A stretch of DNA of 64,000 nucleotides, taken from CAWGYT01 sp963826795 (GTDB lineage Bacteria > Planctomycetota > Planctomycetia > Pirellulales > Pirellulaceae). This document shows positions 33,473 to 42,611 of the stretch, in pieces; the stretch's first letter is position 1, and each line of letters begins with the position of its first letter. The notes under the pieces are model-generated. The model did not search any database, had not been told where the DNA came from, and saw nothing but the letters and a program-made list of their open reading frames with translations. Where the stretch lies: the NCBI GenBank assembly GCA_963826795.1, contig CAWGYT010000018.1, positions 62,001-126,000 of the forward strand, read 5' to 3'. A program made the position numbers and the translations under genes.

Positions 33473-34771
33473 ATGCTCGAGACGAAACCGAAGACCGCCG
33501 AAACGGCACAGCTCAATCTAGGCGACCAGTCCATCGACTTGCCGATCGTGACGGGAACCGAGCATGAGCGAGCGGTAGATATTTCCCAGCTACGTTCCAA
33601 GACGGGTGTCATCACGCTGGATGAAGGCTACCGCAACACGGGCTCGGTGCGTTCGGCGATCACGTTCATTAACGGCGAAGAGGGAATTCTCCGTTATCGC
33701 GGGATTCCGATCGAACAATTGGCCGAGAAATCCTCCTTCATCGAAACGACCCTCTTGCTGATCTACGGCGAATTGCCCTCGCAGCAACATCTGCAGCATT
33801 TCCGAGACCTGTTGACCGAACACGAGATGATCCACGAGGGGATGCGTAATTCGTTTCTGGGTTATCCGCCCAGCGGGCACCCCATGGCGATCCTCTCATC
33901 GATGATCAACACCTTGTCGTGCTACAACGTGGACGTCATGGAAATGGAAGACCAAGCGACGTTCGAAAACGCCGCCGCGCGGCTCATTTCCAAGATTCGG
34001 ACTGTCGCAGCCTATGCCTACCGCACCTCGTTGGGACTCCCGCTCACCTACCCCGAGCCGGAACTGAGCTACTGTCGAAATTTCCTGCACTTGCTGTTCT
34101 CATCGCCGACTCGGATGGCCGAATTCGACGACGACATCGTACGGGCGCTGAGCCTGTTCCTGTTGCTGCACGCGGACCACGAACAAAACTGCTCGACGTC
34201 CACGGTCCGCATGGTCGGATCCTCGGGGGCAAATCTGTTTGCGTCCTGTGCCGCCGGCGTCTGCGCGCTCTGGGGACCGCTGCACGGCGGGGCGAATGTC
34301 GCGGTGATCGAACAGCTGGAGCAGATCCACCAACGCGGCACCAAGATCGAGACGCTGATCGAGGACGTCAAGCAGAAGAAAGACAAGCTGTTTGGCTTCG
34401 GTCACGGCGTCTATCGCAGTTACGACCCGCGGGCTCAGATCCTGCGTGAACAGGCAACCAAGATCCTCAGCAAGTTGGGACGCAATGATCCCCTGCTGAA
34501 CATCGCACAGCACCTGGAAGACATCGCGCTGCATGACGACTATTTCGTGAGCCGCGATCTTTATCCCAACGTCGATTTCTATTCCGGGATTTTGCTGCGC
34601 GCGATCGGGATTCCGACCAGCATGTACACGGTCATGTTCGCCATCGGCCGAATGCCCGGCTGGATCGCTCATTGGAAAGAAGTCCGCGACACGGACAGCC
34701 GCATCTATCGACCTCGCCAGGTGTACGTCGGACCGACTCGGCGAGATTACGTCGATATGGCGCTGCGATAG
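33473..34771 (+). CDS. gltA: Citrate synthase
   Basis: 432 residues from ATG 33473 (GAGGAA upstream; an earlier in-frame ATG at 33401 looks non-coding). The hexameric type II citrate synthase pattern is clear: GILRYRGIPIEQLAEKS, HADHEQNCSTSTVRM with an active-site His, GPLHGGANV with the second His, FGHGVYRSYDPRA with catalytic residues, and DFYSGILLRAIGIP. It condenses acetyl-CoA and oxaloacetate into citrate at the entry to the TCA cycle. The gene is intact, with no operon partner. Confidence 0.95.
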   Translation: MLETKPKTAETAQLNLGDQSIDLPIVTGTEHERAVDISQLRSKTGVITLDEGYRNTGSVRSAITFINGEEGILRYRGIPIEQLAEKSSFIETTLLLIYGELPSQQHLQHFRDLLTEHEMIHEGMRNSFLGYPPSGHPMAILSSMINTLSCYNVDVMEMEDQATFENAAARLISKIRTVAAYAYRTSLGLPLTYPEPELSYCRNFLHLLFSSPTRMAEFDDDIVRALSLFLLLHADHEQNCSTSTVRMVGSSGANLFASCAAGVCALWGPLHGGANVAVIEQLEQIHQRGTKIETLIEDVKQKKDKLFGFGHGVYRSYDPRAQILREQATKILSKLGRNDPLLNIAQHLEDIALHDDYFVSRDLYPNVDFYSGILLRAIGIPTSMYTVMFAIGRMPGWIAHWKEVRDTDSRIYRPRQVYVGPTRRDYVDMALR

Positions 34772-34779
34772 CACGAATT

Positions 34780-34880
34780 CACCACAGAGGCACAGAGGGC
34801 ACAGAGAATCCACGGATCCACGGATCGGTGCAAACGTCCATCACCTCGATTCACAAGGGGTTCTCTGTGCCTCTGTGGTG
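34780..34880. repeat. 18-bp perfect inverted repeat of the CACAGAGG type
   Basis: CACCACAGAGGCACAGAG (34780-34797) and its exact complement (34863-34880) bracket 65 bases between two convergent genes. A tandem atccacgg duplication lies inside and a gctgtggtgagctt partial copy follows. It could act as a bidirectional terminator. Such CACAGAG palindromes are interspersed in many environmental genomes. Confidence 0.65.
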
Positions 34881-34897
34881 AGCTTGCTGTGGTGAGC

Positions 34898-36925
34898 TTA
34901 CTTGTCCTCCGCGGCGACTTGCTCGGCACGGGCCAGGACGCGCATCAGGTTTTCTCCCAGAATCTTGCGCACGTCCGCCTCGGAGTAACCGCGATTGAGC
35001 AGTTCCTGAGTGATCCGGGGATAGGTCGACACGTCCTCCAATTGGGCCGGAACCGAATCGATTCCGTCAAAGTCGGATCCGAGCCCCACATGGTCGATTC
35101 CCGCAACCTGAACGAGATGATCGATGTGATCGACCACGTCATCGATCGAGCCACGATCGACAGGCCGCGTGCTTTCCCACCGCTTGAGCTCCGCCGTGAC
35201 TTCGTCCGGCGACTTCTCGGCCGCTTCCAGTTCACGCTGGTATTGCATTCGCGCCACACTGCGTGCCGCCGATGAAGCGACGATAAACTCAGGGTAAAAG
35301 TTGAGCATCACCACGCCGCCGTTCTGCGGCAACTGCCGCAGAACTTCGTCGGGCACGTTCCGCGGGTGATCCGCGATGGCTCGGGCGGATGAATGCGAAA
35401 AAATCACGGGAGCGCGGCTGACGCGCAACGCGTGCCGCATCGTGGGGATCGAGACATGAGAAAGATCGACCAGCATGCCCAGCCGATTCATTTCGCGGAC
35501 CACTTCCTCGCCAAAGGGCGTCAACCCGTCATGTCGCGGCTCGTCGGTCGCCGAGTCGGCCCAGTCGAGCGTGCTGGAGTGTGTGAGCGTCATGTATCGC
35601 GCGCCGCGCTGATAGAGCTGGCGCAGCACATTCAGCGAATTCTCGATGCAATGACCGCCCTCGACGCCGATCAATGAAGCGATCTTGCCCGCGCAACGCG
35701 CCCGACGGATATCCGCACAGGTCAGCGCCAACTGAAACGTCTCGGGGTACTGTTGGATCATGGCGTGCACGAAGTCGATCTGCTCCAGCGTCGTGAGCAA
35801 TGCCGTGCCCTGCTGGGAGTACTCGACCGGCACGTAGACCGACCAAAACTGAGCACCGATGCCGCCTTGTCTGAGGCGCGGGATGTCCGTGTGCAAATCG
35901 GGTTGAGGTCCCGCGATGTCGCGCCGGTCGAAGGATGGCATACCCAAGCCGCGAAAACGCCAGGGAAGGTCGTTGTGGCCATCGACAACCAGGGAATCCT
36001 GATGGAGTCGGGCCGCCTGCTGCGTGACGATGACGGGACCGGCGCGGGACGAGCGAGTTGTCGCGGCGTGCTCGTTGTGCGGAAGCAATTCTCGCCACGC
36101 CCAGCGAAACAGATTGCGCGTATCCACATAACGCGCGCCGGACGACTCGGCTCCTAACACCACCGTGATCAGCTCGCGGCCCTCGCGCGAGGCAGACGAT
36201 ACCAGGCACGCGCCCGCCGCGTTGGTCGTTCCTGTCTTCACGCCCTGATAGCCCTCGATGGCCAACAGTCGATTGGTATTCTGCCAGATCACATTGCGGC
36301 GATAACCACTCTGACTTCGCACGGTGCAACCCCGCCGGCGCGTCTTCACGATTTCGCGGAACTTCGCGCTTTGAAGGACGGTTCGTGTGAGCTTCGCCAG
36401 GTCGCGGACGCTCGTCTGGTGTCCCTCGGCAGTTAACCCGTGAGGATTGCGGTACGTCGTCTCCTGCAGTCCCAGTTCGACCGCCGTACGATTCATCCGT
36501 TCAATAAAACGCACCTCCGGCGGGGCGTCGGGCAATTCGTCCGGCGCCGGCAGATCGCTTCCCAGGTGCTGTGCGATGGCGACCGAAGCGTCGTTACCGG
36601 AGGGCAGCAGCAAGCCGTAGAGAAGTTCGCCCAGCGTCACGATCTCGCCCGCCTTCAAGCCCGCCGAGGAGCCTTCGGTCTGGTCGGCCCGTTCCGAGAA
36701 AACCACATCTTGATCCAGCAACCCCGGGTTCTGCTCGGCAAGTTGCAGGGCCACCCACGCCGTCATGATCTTGGTCGTACTGGCGGGGTCCAACGGCGTC
36801 GTCGCCTGTTCGCTCCAAAGCAGTTCGCCGCTGCTGGCGTCCATGATGCCCCACGCTCGGCAGGTGACAAAGGGAGGTCCATTCAGGCCGTCGGGCGCTT
36901 CGCGCGGCAGCTGTTCCGCGTTCAC
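34898..36925 (-). CDS. S11 D-Ala-D-Ala carboxypeptidase fused to M19 membrane-type dipeptidase
   Basis: 675 residues from GTG 36925, which overlaps the previous stop (GTGA). Residues about 18-285 form an S11 penicillin-binding serine peptidase: S49-T-T-K52, S109-G-N111 and K230-T-G232. Residues about 310-665 form an M19 zinc dipeptidase: VDGHNDLPWRF with H317 and D319, IGVEGGHCIENS, LTHSS, LVDLSHVS, PVIFSHSSARAI and GLGSDFDG. No signal peptide is present, although both domains normally work outside the cytoplasm. The same frame stays open upstream through an acidic linker (VEADSEAIASPEVV), so it was probably joined to the upstream exported hydrolase and is cut off by one missing base. Confidence 0.85.
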   Translation of the reverse strand: MNAEQLPREAPDGLNGPPFVTCRAWGIMDASSGELLWSEQATTPLDPASTTKIMTAWVALQLAEQNPGLLDQDVVFSERADQTEGSSAGLKAGEIVTLGELLYGLLLPSGNDASVAIAQHLGSDLPAPDELPDAPPEVRFIERMNRTAVELGLQETTYRNPHGLTAEGHQTSVRDLAKLTRTVLQSAKFREIVKTRRRGCTVRSQSGYRRNVIWQNTNRLLAIEGYQGVKTGTTNAAGACLVSSASREGRELITVVLGAESSGARYVDTRNLFRWAWRELLPHNEHAATTRSSRAGPVIVTQQAARLHQDSLVVDGHNDLPWRFRGLGMPSFDRRDIAGPQPDLHTDIPRLRQGGIGAQFWSVYVPVEYSQQGTALLTTLEQIDFVHAMIQQYPETFQLALTCADIRRARCAGKIASLIGVEGGHCIENSLNVLRQLYQRGARYMTLTHSSTLDWADSATDEPRHDGLTPFGEEVVREMNRLGMLVDLSHVSIPTMRHALRVSRAPVIFSHSSARAIADHPRNVPDEVLRQLPQNGGVVMLNFYPEFIVASSAARSVARMQYQRELEAAEKSPDEVTAELKRWESTRPVDRGSIDDVVDHIDHLVQVAGIDHVGLGSDFDGIDSVPAQLEDVSTYPRITQELLNRGYSEADVRKILGENLMRVLARAEQVAAEDK

Positions 36926-38178
36926 AACCTCGGGCGACGCAATCGCTTCCGAATCCGCTTCGACCAGGGACCCGATGCTGCCCAGGTCGCGGGGTCGACC
37001 CGTCCATCCGGCTCCAGCCCCTGGGTCTGTTGAAAGCGCTTCACCGCCGCCTCCGTTTGCGGACCAAAATCACCATCCACACCCAGCTCGGGCGACGGCG
37101 ACAGGCGAACATTCAAGGTCCGCTGCAACGCTTCGACGAGCTCGTTCTGAGCGCCGACGGCCAGCTCCGCGGGACCTGGTGACTCGGCTGCAGCGGCCGG
37201 ATTGAAATGCTCGTAAACCGCCAAGGCGAGCTGGCTGCAAAACAGGTTTGCCTGATTGTCGTCCGACCAGCTTCGGTCCGCGTTCTCGTCGGTCAAAATG
37301 CAAATCGCGATTCTGCCGGAGGGCGAGTCGATCAGCCCTGCATCCGTGCGGCTTTGCGTCACCGCACCGGTCTTGTGTGCCACCTTGGTTCCGGCGGGCA
37401 GCAAACGGGGAATCTTCGTGCGATCGTCGCAAGCATAAAGATCCTCCATCATCGCCTCGCGGGCCTTCTCGCCGACCAACTCGCCCGCCGCCAAGCGTTC
37501 GAACAAACTGAGCATCTCCGCGGCCGTGGTGCTACCCAATCCAAATTGCTGGCTGCGCTCCGGCGCAATCGAGGTGTCCCGCCGAAACACTTTGGCATTG
37601 AGCTGCGTGTTCGGACAACCCAACTCACGCATCGCATCGCGTGTGGCGGGCAATCCGATTCGGTCGACGACCAGATTCGTGGCCGTGTTATCCGAGTAAA
37701 CGATCATCAGCCGTGCGGCATCGCGGAGTGGAAACTGGGCGCCGTTCGAAAAATGGTAGGTGAGGATACCCGAGCCAGGTACTTTGTCTTCGTCACGGAG
37801 CGTGACGAGCTGTTGCAGGTCCACCTTGCCCGCCTCGGACTGTCGATAGAGCTCGATCAAGACCGGGAACTTGATCAGGCTGGCCGTCGGCATCGGTTGA
37901 TCCGCCCGATACCCGAAAAACTCGCCCGTCCCCAGATGTTTGACCGCCACGCTCACCACCCCGCGATGGGCGTCAATCAGGGGTTGCAGACGATCGGCAA
38001 GCGGCAGCGGCGGGCCCGCCGCCGCGGTCGCGTTCATCGAAACGGCCAGCGCGACCGAAACGGCCATGCCGACCAAAGCCGTCGGAAGCACCCGCTGCGT
38101 CCGGGTCCGACCTGGCTCTGGAACTCCGCCGCCCTGGAGCGCGGGGGAGCGCGAGGGAAGGGCTAGATTTCTCGGCAT
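36922..38178 (-). CDS. Exported serine hydrolase (class A beta-lactamase fold) with peptidoglycan-binding domain
   Basis: 418 residues. Residues about 30-53 form a signal peptide. The penicillin-recognising fold has S100-L-I-K103, S162-D-N164 and K269-T-G271. The Glu of the class A ExxLN loop is not evident, so hydrolysis of beta-lactams is doubtful and a peptidoglycan role is more likely. A PG_binding_1 domain occupies about 343-400 (LQRTLNVRLSP, DGDFGPQTEAAVKRFQQTQG). The basic tail after residue 401 (SKRIRKRLRRPRL) looks out of frame. The other frame there reads GSLVEADSEAIAS and runs into the S11-M19 gene, pointing to a single polypeptide of about 1090 residues in the intact state. Confidence 0.83.
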   Translation of the reverse strand: MPRNLALPSRSPALQGGGVPEPGRTRTQRVLPTALVGMAVSVALAVSMNATAAAGPPLPLADRLQPLIDAHRGVVSVAVKHLGTGEFFGYRADQPMPTASLIKFPVLIELYRQSEAGKVDLQQLVTLRDEDKVPGSGILTYHFSNGAQFPLRDAARLMIVYSDNTATNLVVDRIGLPATRDAMRELGCPNTQLNAKVFRRDTSIAPERSQQFGLGSTTAAEMLSLFERLAAGELVGEKAREAMMEDLYACDDRTKIPRLLPAGTKVAHKTGAVTQSRTDAGLIDSPSGRIAICILTDENADRSWSDDNQANLFCSQLALAVYEHFNPAAAAESPGPAELAVGAQNELVEALQRTLNVRLSPSPELGVDGDFGPQTEAAVKRFQQTQGLEPDGRVDPATWAASGPWSKRIRKRLRRPRL

Positions 38179-38216
38179 GACGTTCGATCCTCAGCTAGAG
38201 CGTGTTGGGGTTCGGC

Positions 38217-38256
38217 GATCGGTTACGCCCGAGACTGATCGGCTACGCCCGAGACA
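38217..38256. repeat. 20-bp tandem duplication at the end of the epimerase gene
   Basis: gatcggttacgcccgagact and gatcggctacgcccgagaca are adjacent 20-base copies with two differences. The duplication covers the epimerase stop region and the short gap before the serine hydrolase start. Confidence 0.7.
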
Positions 38257-39286
38257 CTGGGATCGGCTGTGGTCGGAGCAATTGCGCGCCGGTCCCGTTC
38301 TGATTCCCGAAGTGACAAACACCGTTGATGACTCGGACCCCCGTTGCAATGTCATCGGCGAGCAGCGCGGCGCCGTCCATGTCGACATAGTCCAGCAAGG
38401 GCAGCAACTGGGCAATCGCCGAGATGCCGACGGTCGACTCGGTCATGCAACCGACCATGACTTGGAGTCCCAATCGGCGTGCTTCGGCGATCATTCCGCG
38501 GGCGGGCGTGAGGCCGCCGCATTTGGTCAATTTGATGTTGATCCCGTGAAAATGGGCGCGGCAGCGTGCGACGTCGTGCGGCGTGATGCAGCTTTCATCG
38601 GCGATCAAGGGCAAGGCCGAGTTGGCGAAGACCTCGCGCTGCGCCTCCCACTGGCCCGCCGGCAAGGGTTGCTCGATGAATTGCACGCCCAGCTCGGCCA
38701 GCTCGCGCGAATTGCGAATCGTTTCTGCTGCCGTCCAGCCGCAGTTGGCATCGACGCGAAACACCGCCGAGGTGTGCCGACGCAGCTCCCGTACGATTTC
38801 CAAGTCACGAGGTGTGCCGAGTTTGATCTTGTAGATCGGCCAGTCTGGCATCTCGGCCATTTTGGCGACCATCGTTTCGATCGTGTCGATTCCCACCGTA
38901 AAATTCGAGACGGGGCAAGACTCGGTTGCGAGCCCCCACAGCTCGTAAACGCGTTTCCCTTGAATCTTGCCGGACAAATCGTGAGCAGCCTGATCGACGG
39001 CGCACAGCGCAAAGGGGTTTTCCCGCAACGGCTCGGCCAAGTGCCGCCAGAGTCCCTCCGGATCGGTCGGCGAGTGGGCCGCAATCAGCGGTTCTACGTC
39101 GCGCAGGGCCTTCACCATCGCTGCCAGCGTCACGCCATAATAGGCGTTGGTCGTGGCCTCGCCAAAACCCTGCTGGCCTTCCGCCTGCAGTTCGACAATC
39201 AGCGTTGGCTGCGTGGAAATTGTCTCACGCGAGATACCAAAAGGATGCTTGAGCGGCAATTGGAAGTGGTGCAGGACAAGTTTCAC
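38243..39286 (-). CDS. dgcA: Enolase-superfamily epimerase, DgcA/L-Ala-D/L-Glu epimerase type
   Basis: 347 residues. The muconate-cycloisomerase-group active site is complete: KIK (153-155), metal ligands D179, E205 and D230, and K255 in LTKCGG. VDMDG with D302 and D304 is the motif that in this subgroup contacts the amino group of dipeptide substrates. It epimerises either L-Ala-D-Glu or, as in characterised DgcA, N-acetyl-D-Glu. The neighbouring DUF1611 (DgcN-like) gene, whose stop overlaps this start, favours the N-acetyl-D-glutamate route. Context with peptidoglycan peptidases fits D-Glu recycling. Symbol assigned by context. Confidence 0.8.
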   Translation of the reverse strand: MKLVLHHFQLPLKHPFGISRETISTQPTLIVELQAEGQQGFGEATTNAYYGVTLAAMVKALRDVEPLIAAHSPTDPEGLWRHLAEPLRENPFALCAVDQAAHDLSGKIQGKRVYELWGLATESCPVSNFTVGIDTIETMVAKMAEMPDWPIYKIKLGTPRDLEIVRELRRHTSAVFRVDANCGWTAAETIRNSRELAELGVQFIEQPLPAGQWEAQREVFANSALPLIADESCITPHDVARCRAHFHGINIKLTKCGGLTPARGMIAEARRLGLQVMVGCMTESTVGISAIAQLLPLLDYVDMDGAALLADDIATGVRVINGVCHFGNQNGTGAQLLRPQPIPVSRA

Positions 39287-40344
39287 GCAAACAGTTCCGA
39301 TTTCAGGTTCAACACCGCCTTGGCCAAGTCATCGGCCCCGTGACGGAACACGTCACACACCGGCACGCCCAACTCCGCGCGGACTCGCTCGCGTTCCACT
39401 TCCGCCGCGGCCGGGTCCAGTCGCCGGCTGTTCATCGAGACGCCGATCAGTCGGCAAGGTCCCATCAAATTGGCCATCATTTCGTAGACCGTCTTCAGAT
39501 GCGAAAGCGAACAAACCGAGACGGTTTCCATCCCGTGCATCACGGTCCGCCCGGCTTCGTAGCACATGATCAGGCCGTGCGGCATACAGCCGTGCAACAA
39601 GCCGAGCGTCACGGCCGAATACTTGGGATGGGCAAGTGTTCCCTGCCCTTCGACCAGCAGGATGTCATGGTGCTGGTTTTGGCGCACGAGTTTTTCCGCG
39701 GCTCCATTCACAAAATCGGCGACGATGCAGTCGATCGGCAATCCCTCACCGGCAATCAAAATACCGGTCTGCCCGGTGGCCACGAACTGGGCATCGTGTC
39801 CAGCTCGCTGGAGCGCTCGGGTGACTTCGATCGCGGTCACCATCTTGCCCACACTGCAATCATGACCGACCGTATGGATCCGTAGGCAGTCGTCGCGAAT
39901 GCCTTCCCGCGTCGCGCAATCCCGTTCGTTATTACGTCGCACGTCGATCAGCTGAACTCCCTTGCGCCGCGCGGCGTGAGCGAATTCCGGATCCTCCCCG
40001 AGGAACTGGTGCAAACCGGAAATGATATCCAAACCCCGTTCGATCGCCTGCAAGATGATCTCGCGCCACGCGGCGGGAATTCGTCCGCCCGAGGGCGCGA
40101 TGCCGATCATCAGGGCCGTCGCGTCAGGTGCGTCCTCCAACCGGCCAATGACGGGGATCGACCCGCCCACGCCCAGCAAGTCGCCCGCCGTCCGTCCCCG
40201 CTCGCCCCGATCAAACACCGCGGCCACGTCCTCGGAACAATAGCGAATGACGCAGACCCCGGTCTTGGCCGTGATGGGTTCGGAGTGGCCCTCCGTCAGG
40301 ATGATGAGACGCCGTCCGGCGGAATGCGAAGCGACGGAATTCAT
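39283..40344 (-). CDS. dgcN: DUF1611 protein, DgcN-like (proposed D-glutamate N-acetyltransferase)
   Basis: 353 residues from ATG 40344; the upstream extension to 40425 looks non-coding. An N-terminal alpha/beta domain (about 1-150) precedes a P-loop-like segment VGHDCSVGKMVT (159-170) and a C-terminal DUF1611 domain (HDILLVEGQGTLAHPKYSAV, YEAGRTVMHGME). In bacteria where it was studied, DgcN acetylates D-Glu for racemisation by DgcA. The stop overlaps the dgcA start (ATGA), so the pair is translationally coupled. The acceptor is not provable here; older annotations call the family only a nucleotide-binding protein. Confidence 0.78.
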   Translation of the reverse strand: MNSVASHSAGRRLIILTEGHSEPITAKTGVCVIRYCSEDVAAVFDRGERGRTAGDLLGVGGSIPVIGRLEDAPDATALMIGIAPSGGRIPAAWREIILQAIERGLDIISGLHQFLGEDPEFAHAARRKGVQLIDVRRNNERDCATREGIRDDCLRIHTVGHDCSVGKMVTAIEVTRALQRAGHDAQFVATGQTGILIAGEGLPIDCIVADFVNGAAEKLVRQNQHHDILLVEGQGTLAHPKYSAVTLGLLHGCMPHGLIMCYEAGRTVMHGMETVSVCSLSHLKTVYEMMANLMGPCRLIGVSMNSRRLDPAAAEVERERVRAELGVPVCDVFRHGADDLAKAVLNLKSELFA

Positions 40345-40569
40345 GTCAGTACGTGTTCCCGAATCCAAGCAGAGCCTCCACGTGGCGGGGCCGATCCAGG
40401 CGCTTGGCCTGGCCCACTTGATCAAACTGGAGGCGTTCGCAAACCGGCTCTCCCGCCAGGCGCTTCGTCAATTGCAGGCGGCCCGGGAGTCAACCGTGTC
40501 GAACGGCCATCTTGTTATAGCCAATTCATTTTCGCTCACAAGCGACGCGGTCGGGCGCGACGATCCAGC

Positions 40570-42558
40570 TCACGCGCCGGGGACGACGGACTGGCCAGGC
40601 AGCAGTTGCGGAATGGGCAGCCCCAGGCTTGCGTTGATCCCCCGCACCAGGTTCACTTCCTCCGTGGTGATCCCCTGGTCGGCGGCGATGCAGCAACCAA
40701 CCGCGATCAGAAACTCGCGCCGGGCACGCGGAGCAGCCTCGGCGATCTCGTCCAGCGCGATGTCCAGCGCTTCCCAGGTCACCTCGTCACGGTCCCAAAT
40801 CTGGGGTTGGTCGAGGCCCAGATGGACCACCGCCCGTTGAAACGCGTAGTCGGCCATCGCCGCGCTGTCGCTCCCGACATGGCATAACAACGACAGGATT
40901 GCCTCGCAGGCGGGCTGGACTTCAGTCAGTTTGCCGTACCGCGGCCGGCACTCCGTGACCGAACACAAGCCCAGATGGTGGCGCAACTGCCGACTCCAAG
41001 ACCATTGAGCAAGCTCGCCGCGTGAGGTCTGGTCCAAGAGCAGCCGCAGCGTTTGTCGCAAGCCTGCCGACTCCGCCCGAGGCACTTCGGCCAGCCGTTC
41101 CCAAGCCAGATCGAAGTAGAGCGTCTGGCGAGCCGCATCCCAACCGGCCAGATGGGGCAGCAGTTCGCTCACGACCGGACGCAACTTTTCGTCCACCGCG
41201 TCCAAGGACGACTCGGGCAAGTCCAGCAACGTCGTCGTCAGCGCGATCAGCGCGGCGGCGCAACCGTCGTGATCGTCCAGCAATTCGAGCCACGCGCCGG
41301 CCAGGTCTTGTTGGATTTGTTCGCGATATCGTCGTGTCCAGTCCGACTGCCCGAATCGGTCCTCGTCGGATTCTGATTCCCGCGGCAGGGACGCGTTGTC
41401 GATTTGAAAGTCATCCGAGGTTCTGAGTGAGGCCAGGCTGCCTTGGCTGACGTCGCCCGTGAGCAACGAAAGCGAGTGGCCGTAGGCCCCGTGGTACGGG
41501 TCCAAGTCGGCGTCCGCTTCAAACATCGGCACGCCATCCCAATTCGGGTCAAGCCGCCGAATGCGTTCTGCCAGCGGCGGATGAGTCGCCAGCAGTCCGC
41601 CCAGCCGACGACAGCCTTCTGCGAAGAAGAAGTGCGAGACCTCAAGCGAGTTCCTCACCCGGACGCGACTCCCCGCCTCATGGCCAGCCAGCGACTTGAG
41701 CGCGTTGGCGAGGCCTTCCGGATTACGCGTGAATTGGACCGCATAGGCGTCGGCCAGAAACTCGCGTTGGCGACTGGTCGCACTCATCACCAACATCCCG
41801 AACAGGGCGCCGATCAGCCCGATGGGCCAGAGCAGGACTCCCAGCAACAGGCAGACGATCACGGCCAGGGTTTCGTCGCCTTCATCTCGCCGGCGGGAGG
41901 TGTTGGCCATCATTTCGGCGGCGCTCCGCAGCAGACCCTCGGCCAAGAGCGTAATGCTCAGAATCCCATGCAGGATCCCGACCAATCGCAAGTTGATCCG
42001 CATGTCGCCGTTAAAGATGTGACTGAACTCGTGGGCGATGACTCCTTGCAACTGGTCCCGCGACAATCGGCGGATACACCCCCGAGTCACGCCAATCACG
42101 GCATCGTCCACCGTCAGTCCCGCCGCGAAGGCGTTAATTCCCTGCTGCCCTTCGAGCACATAGACGGCGGGAGCGGGAATTCCGGCGGCAATCGCCATTT
42201 CCTCGACAACGTGAAGGGCGCGTCGCTGGTCAAGATCGGCGGACTGGGGATCAATCCGCTCTCCGCCGAGTTCCTCCGCGATGACCTTTCCGCCGGCTTT
42301 CAAGTGGTGCATCTTCAGGAGACTGGAAACCGCCACGAACAGGCCGGACACGGTGCACAGAACGAGGAAGATTTCCGCCAACTGGAGGCGAATGGAATGG
42401 AGCTCCAGATGCGTGACGGAGGCCAGCAGCAACATGACCGCGTAGGTCAGCACGAGGCTGGTGCAGGCCACCGTGCCGCCAATTCCCACGCCGAGCCAAC
42501 CTAGCAGCTTGGCCGTTCTCGCCAGAGCTCGCTCCTGGTGCTCGTAGAAATTCCGCAT
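40570..42558 (-). CDS. M48-family membrane metalloprotease with long C-terminal region
   Basis: 662 residues. Two N-terminal membrane helices (about 18-48 and 60-80), zinc motif HEFSH at 176-180, two further helices around 190-260, and the third zinc ligand in SRQREFLADAYAVQFT. The region from residue 350 on is soluble, helical and unlike HtpX. It includes a TerB-like end (FLIAVGCCIAADQGITTEE), a domain often found in envelope-stress proteins. It probably degrades misfolded membrane proteins. It lies 53 bases after lemA and is read with it; M48-LemA pairs are common. Confidence 0.87.
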   Translation of the reverse strand: MRNFYEHQERALARTAKLLGWLGVGIGGTVACTSLVLTYAVMLLLASVTHLELHSIRLQLAEIFLVLCTVSGLFVAVSSLLKMHHLKAGGKVIAEELGGERIDPQSADLDQRRALHVVEEMAIAAGIPAPAVYVLEGQQGINAFAAGLTVDDAVIGVTRGCIRRLSRDQLQGVIAHEFSHIFNGDMRINLRLVGILHGILSITLLAEGLLRSAAEMMANTSRRRDEGDETLAVIVCLLLGVLLWPIGLIGALFGMLVMSATSRQREFLADAYAVQFTRNPEGLANALKSLAGHEAGSRVRVRNSLEVSHFFFAEGCRRLGGLLATHPPLAERIRRLDPNWDGVPMFEADADLDPYHGAYGHSLSLLTGDVSQGSLASLRTSDDFQIDNASLPRESESDEDRFGQSDWTRRYREQIQQDLAGAWLELLDDHDGCAAALIALTTTLLDLPESSLDAVDEKLRPVVSELLPHLAGWDAARQTLYFDLAWERLAEVPRAESAGLRQTLRLLLDQTSRGELAQWSWSRQLRHHLGLCSVTECRPRYGKLTEVQPACEAILSLLCHVGSDSAAMADYAFQRAVVHLGLDQPQIWDRDEVTWEALDIALDEIAEAAPRARREFLIAVGCCIAADQGITTEEVNLVRGINASLGLPIPQLLPGQSVVPGA

Positions 42559-42611
42559 CGCGAAAGTCTCGCAGAAATTCCGTCAGGTGTCGCTTGTCAG
42601 ACTCGGTCGAT

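Noticed and set aside
36922..38178. Beta-lactamase resistance gene
   Set aside because: The class A fold is present, but the conserved Glu loop is not evident, and a peptidoglycan-binding domain plus wall-enzyme neighbours favour a cell-wall role.
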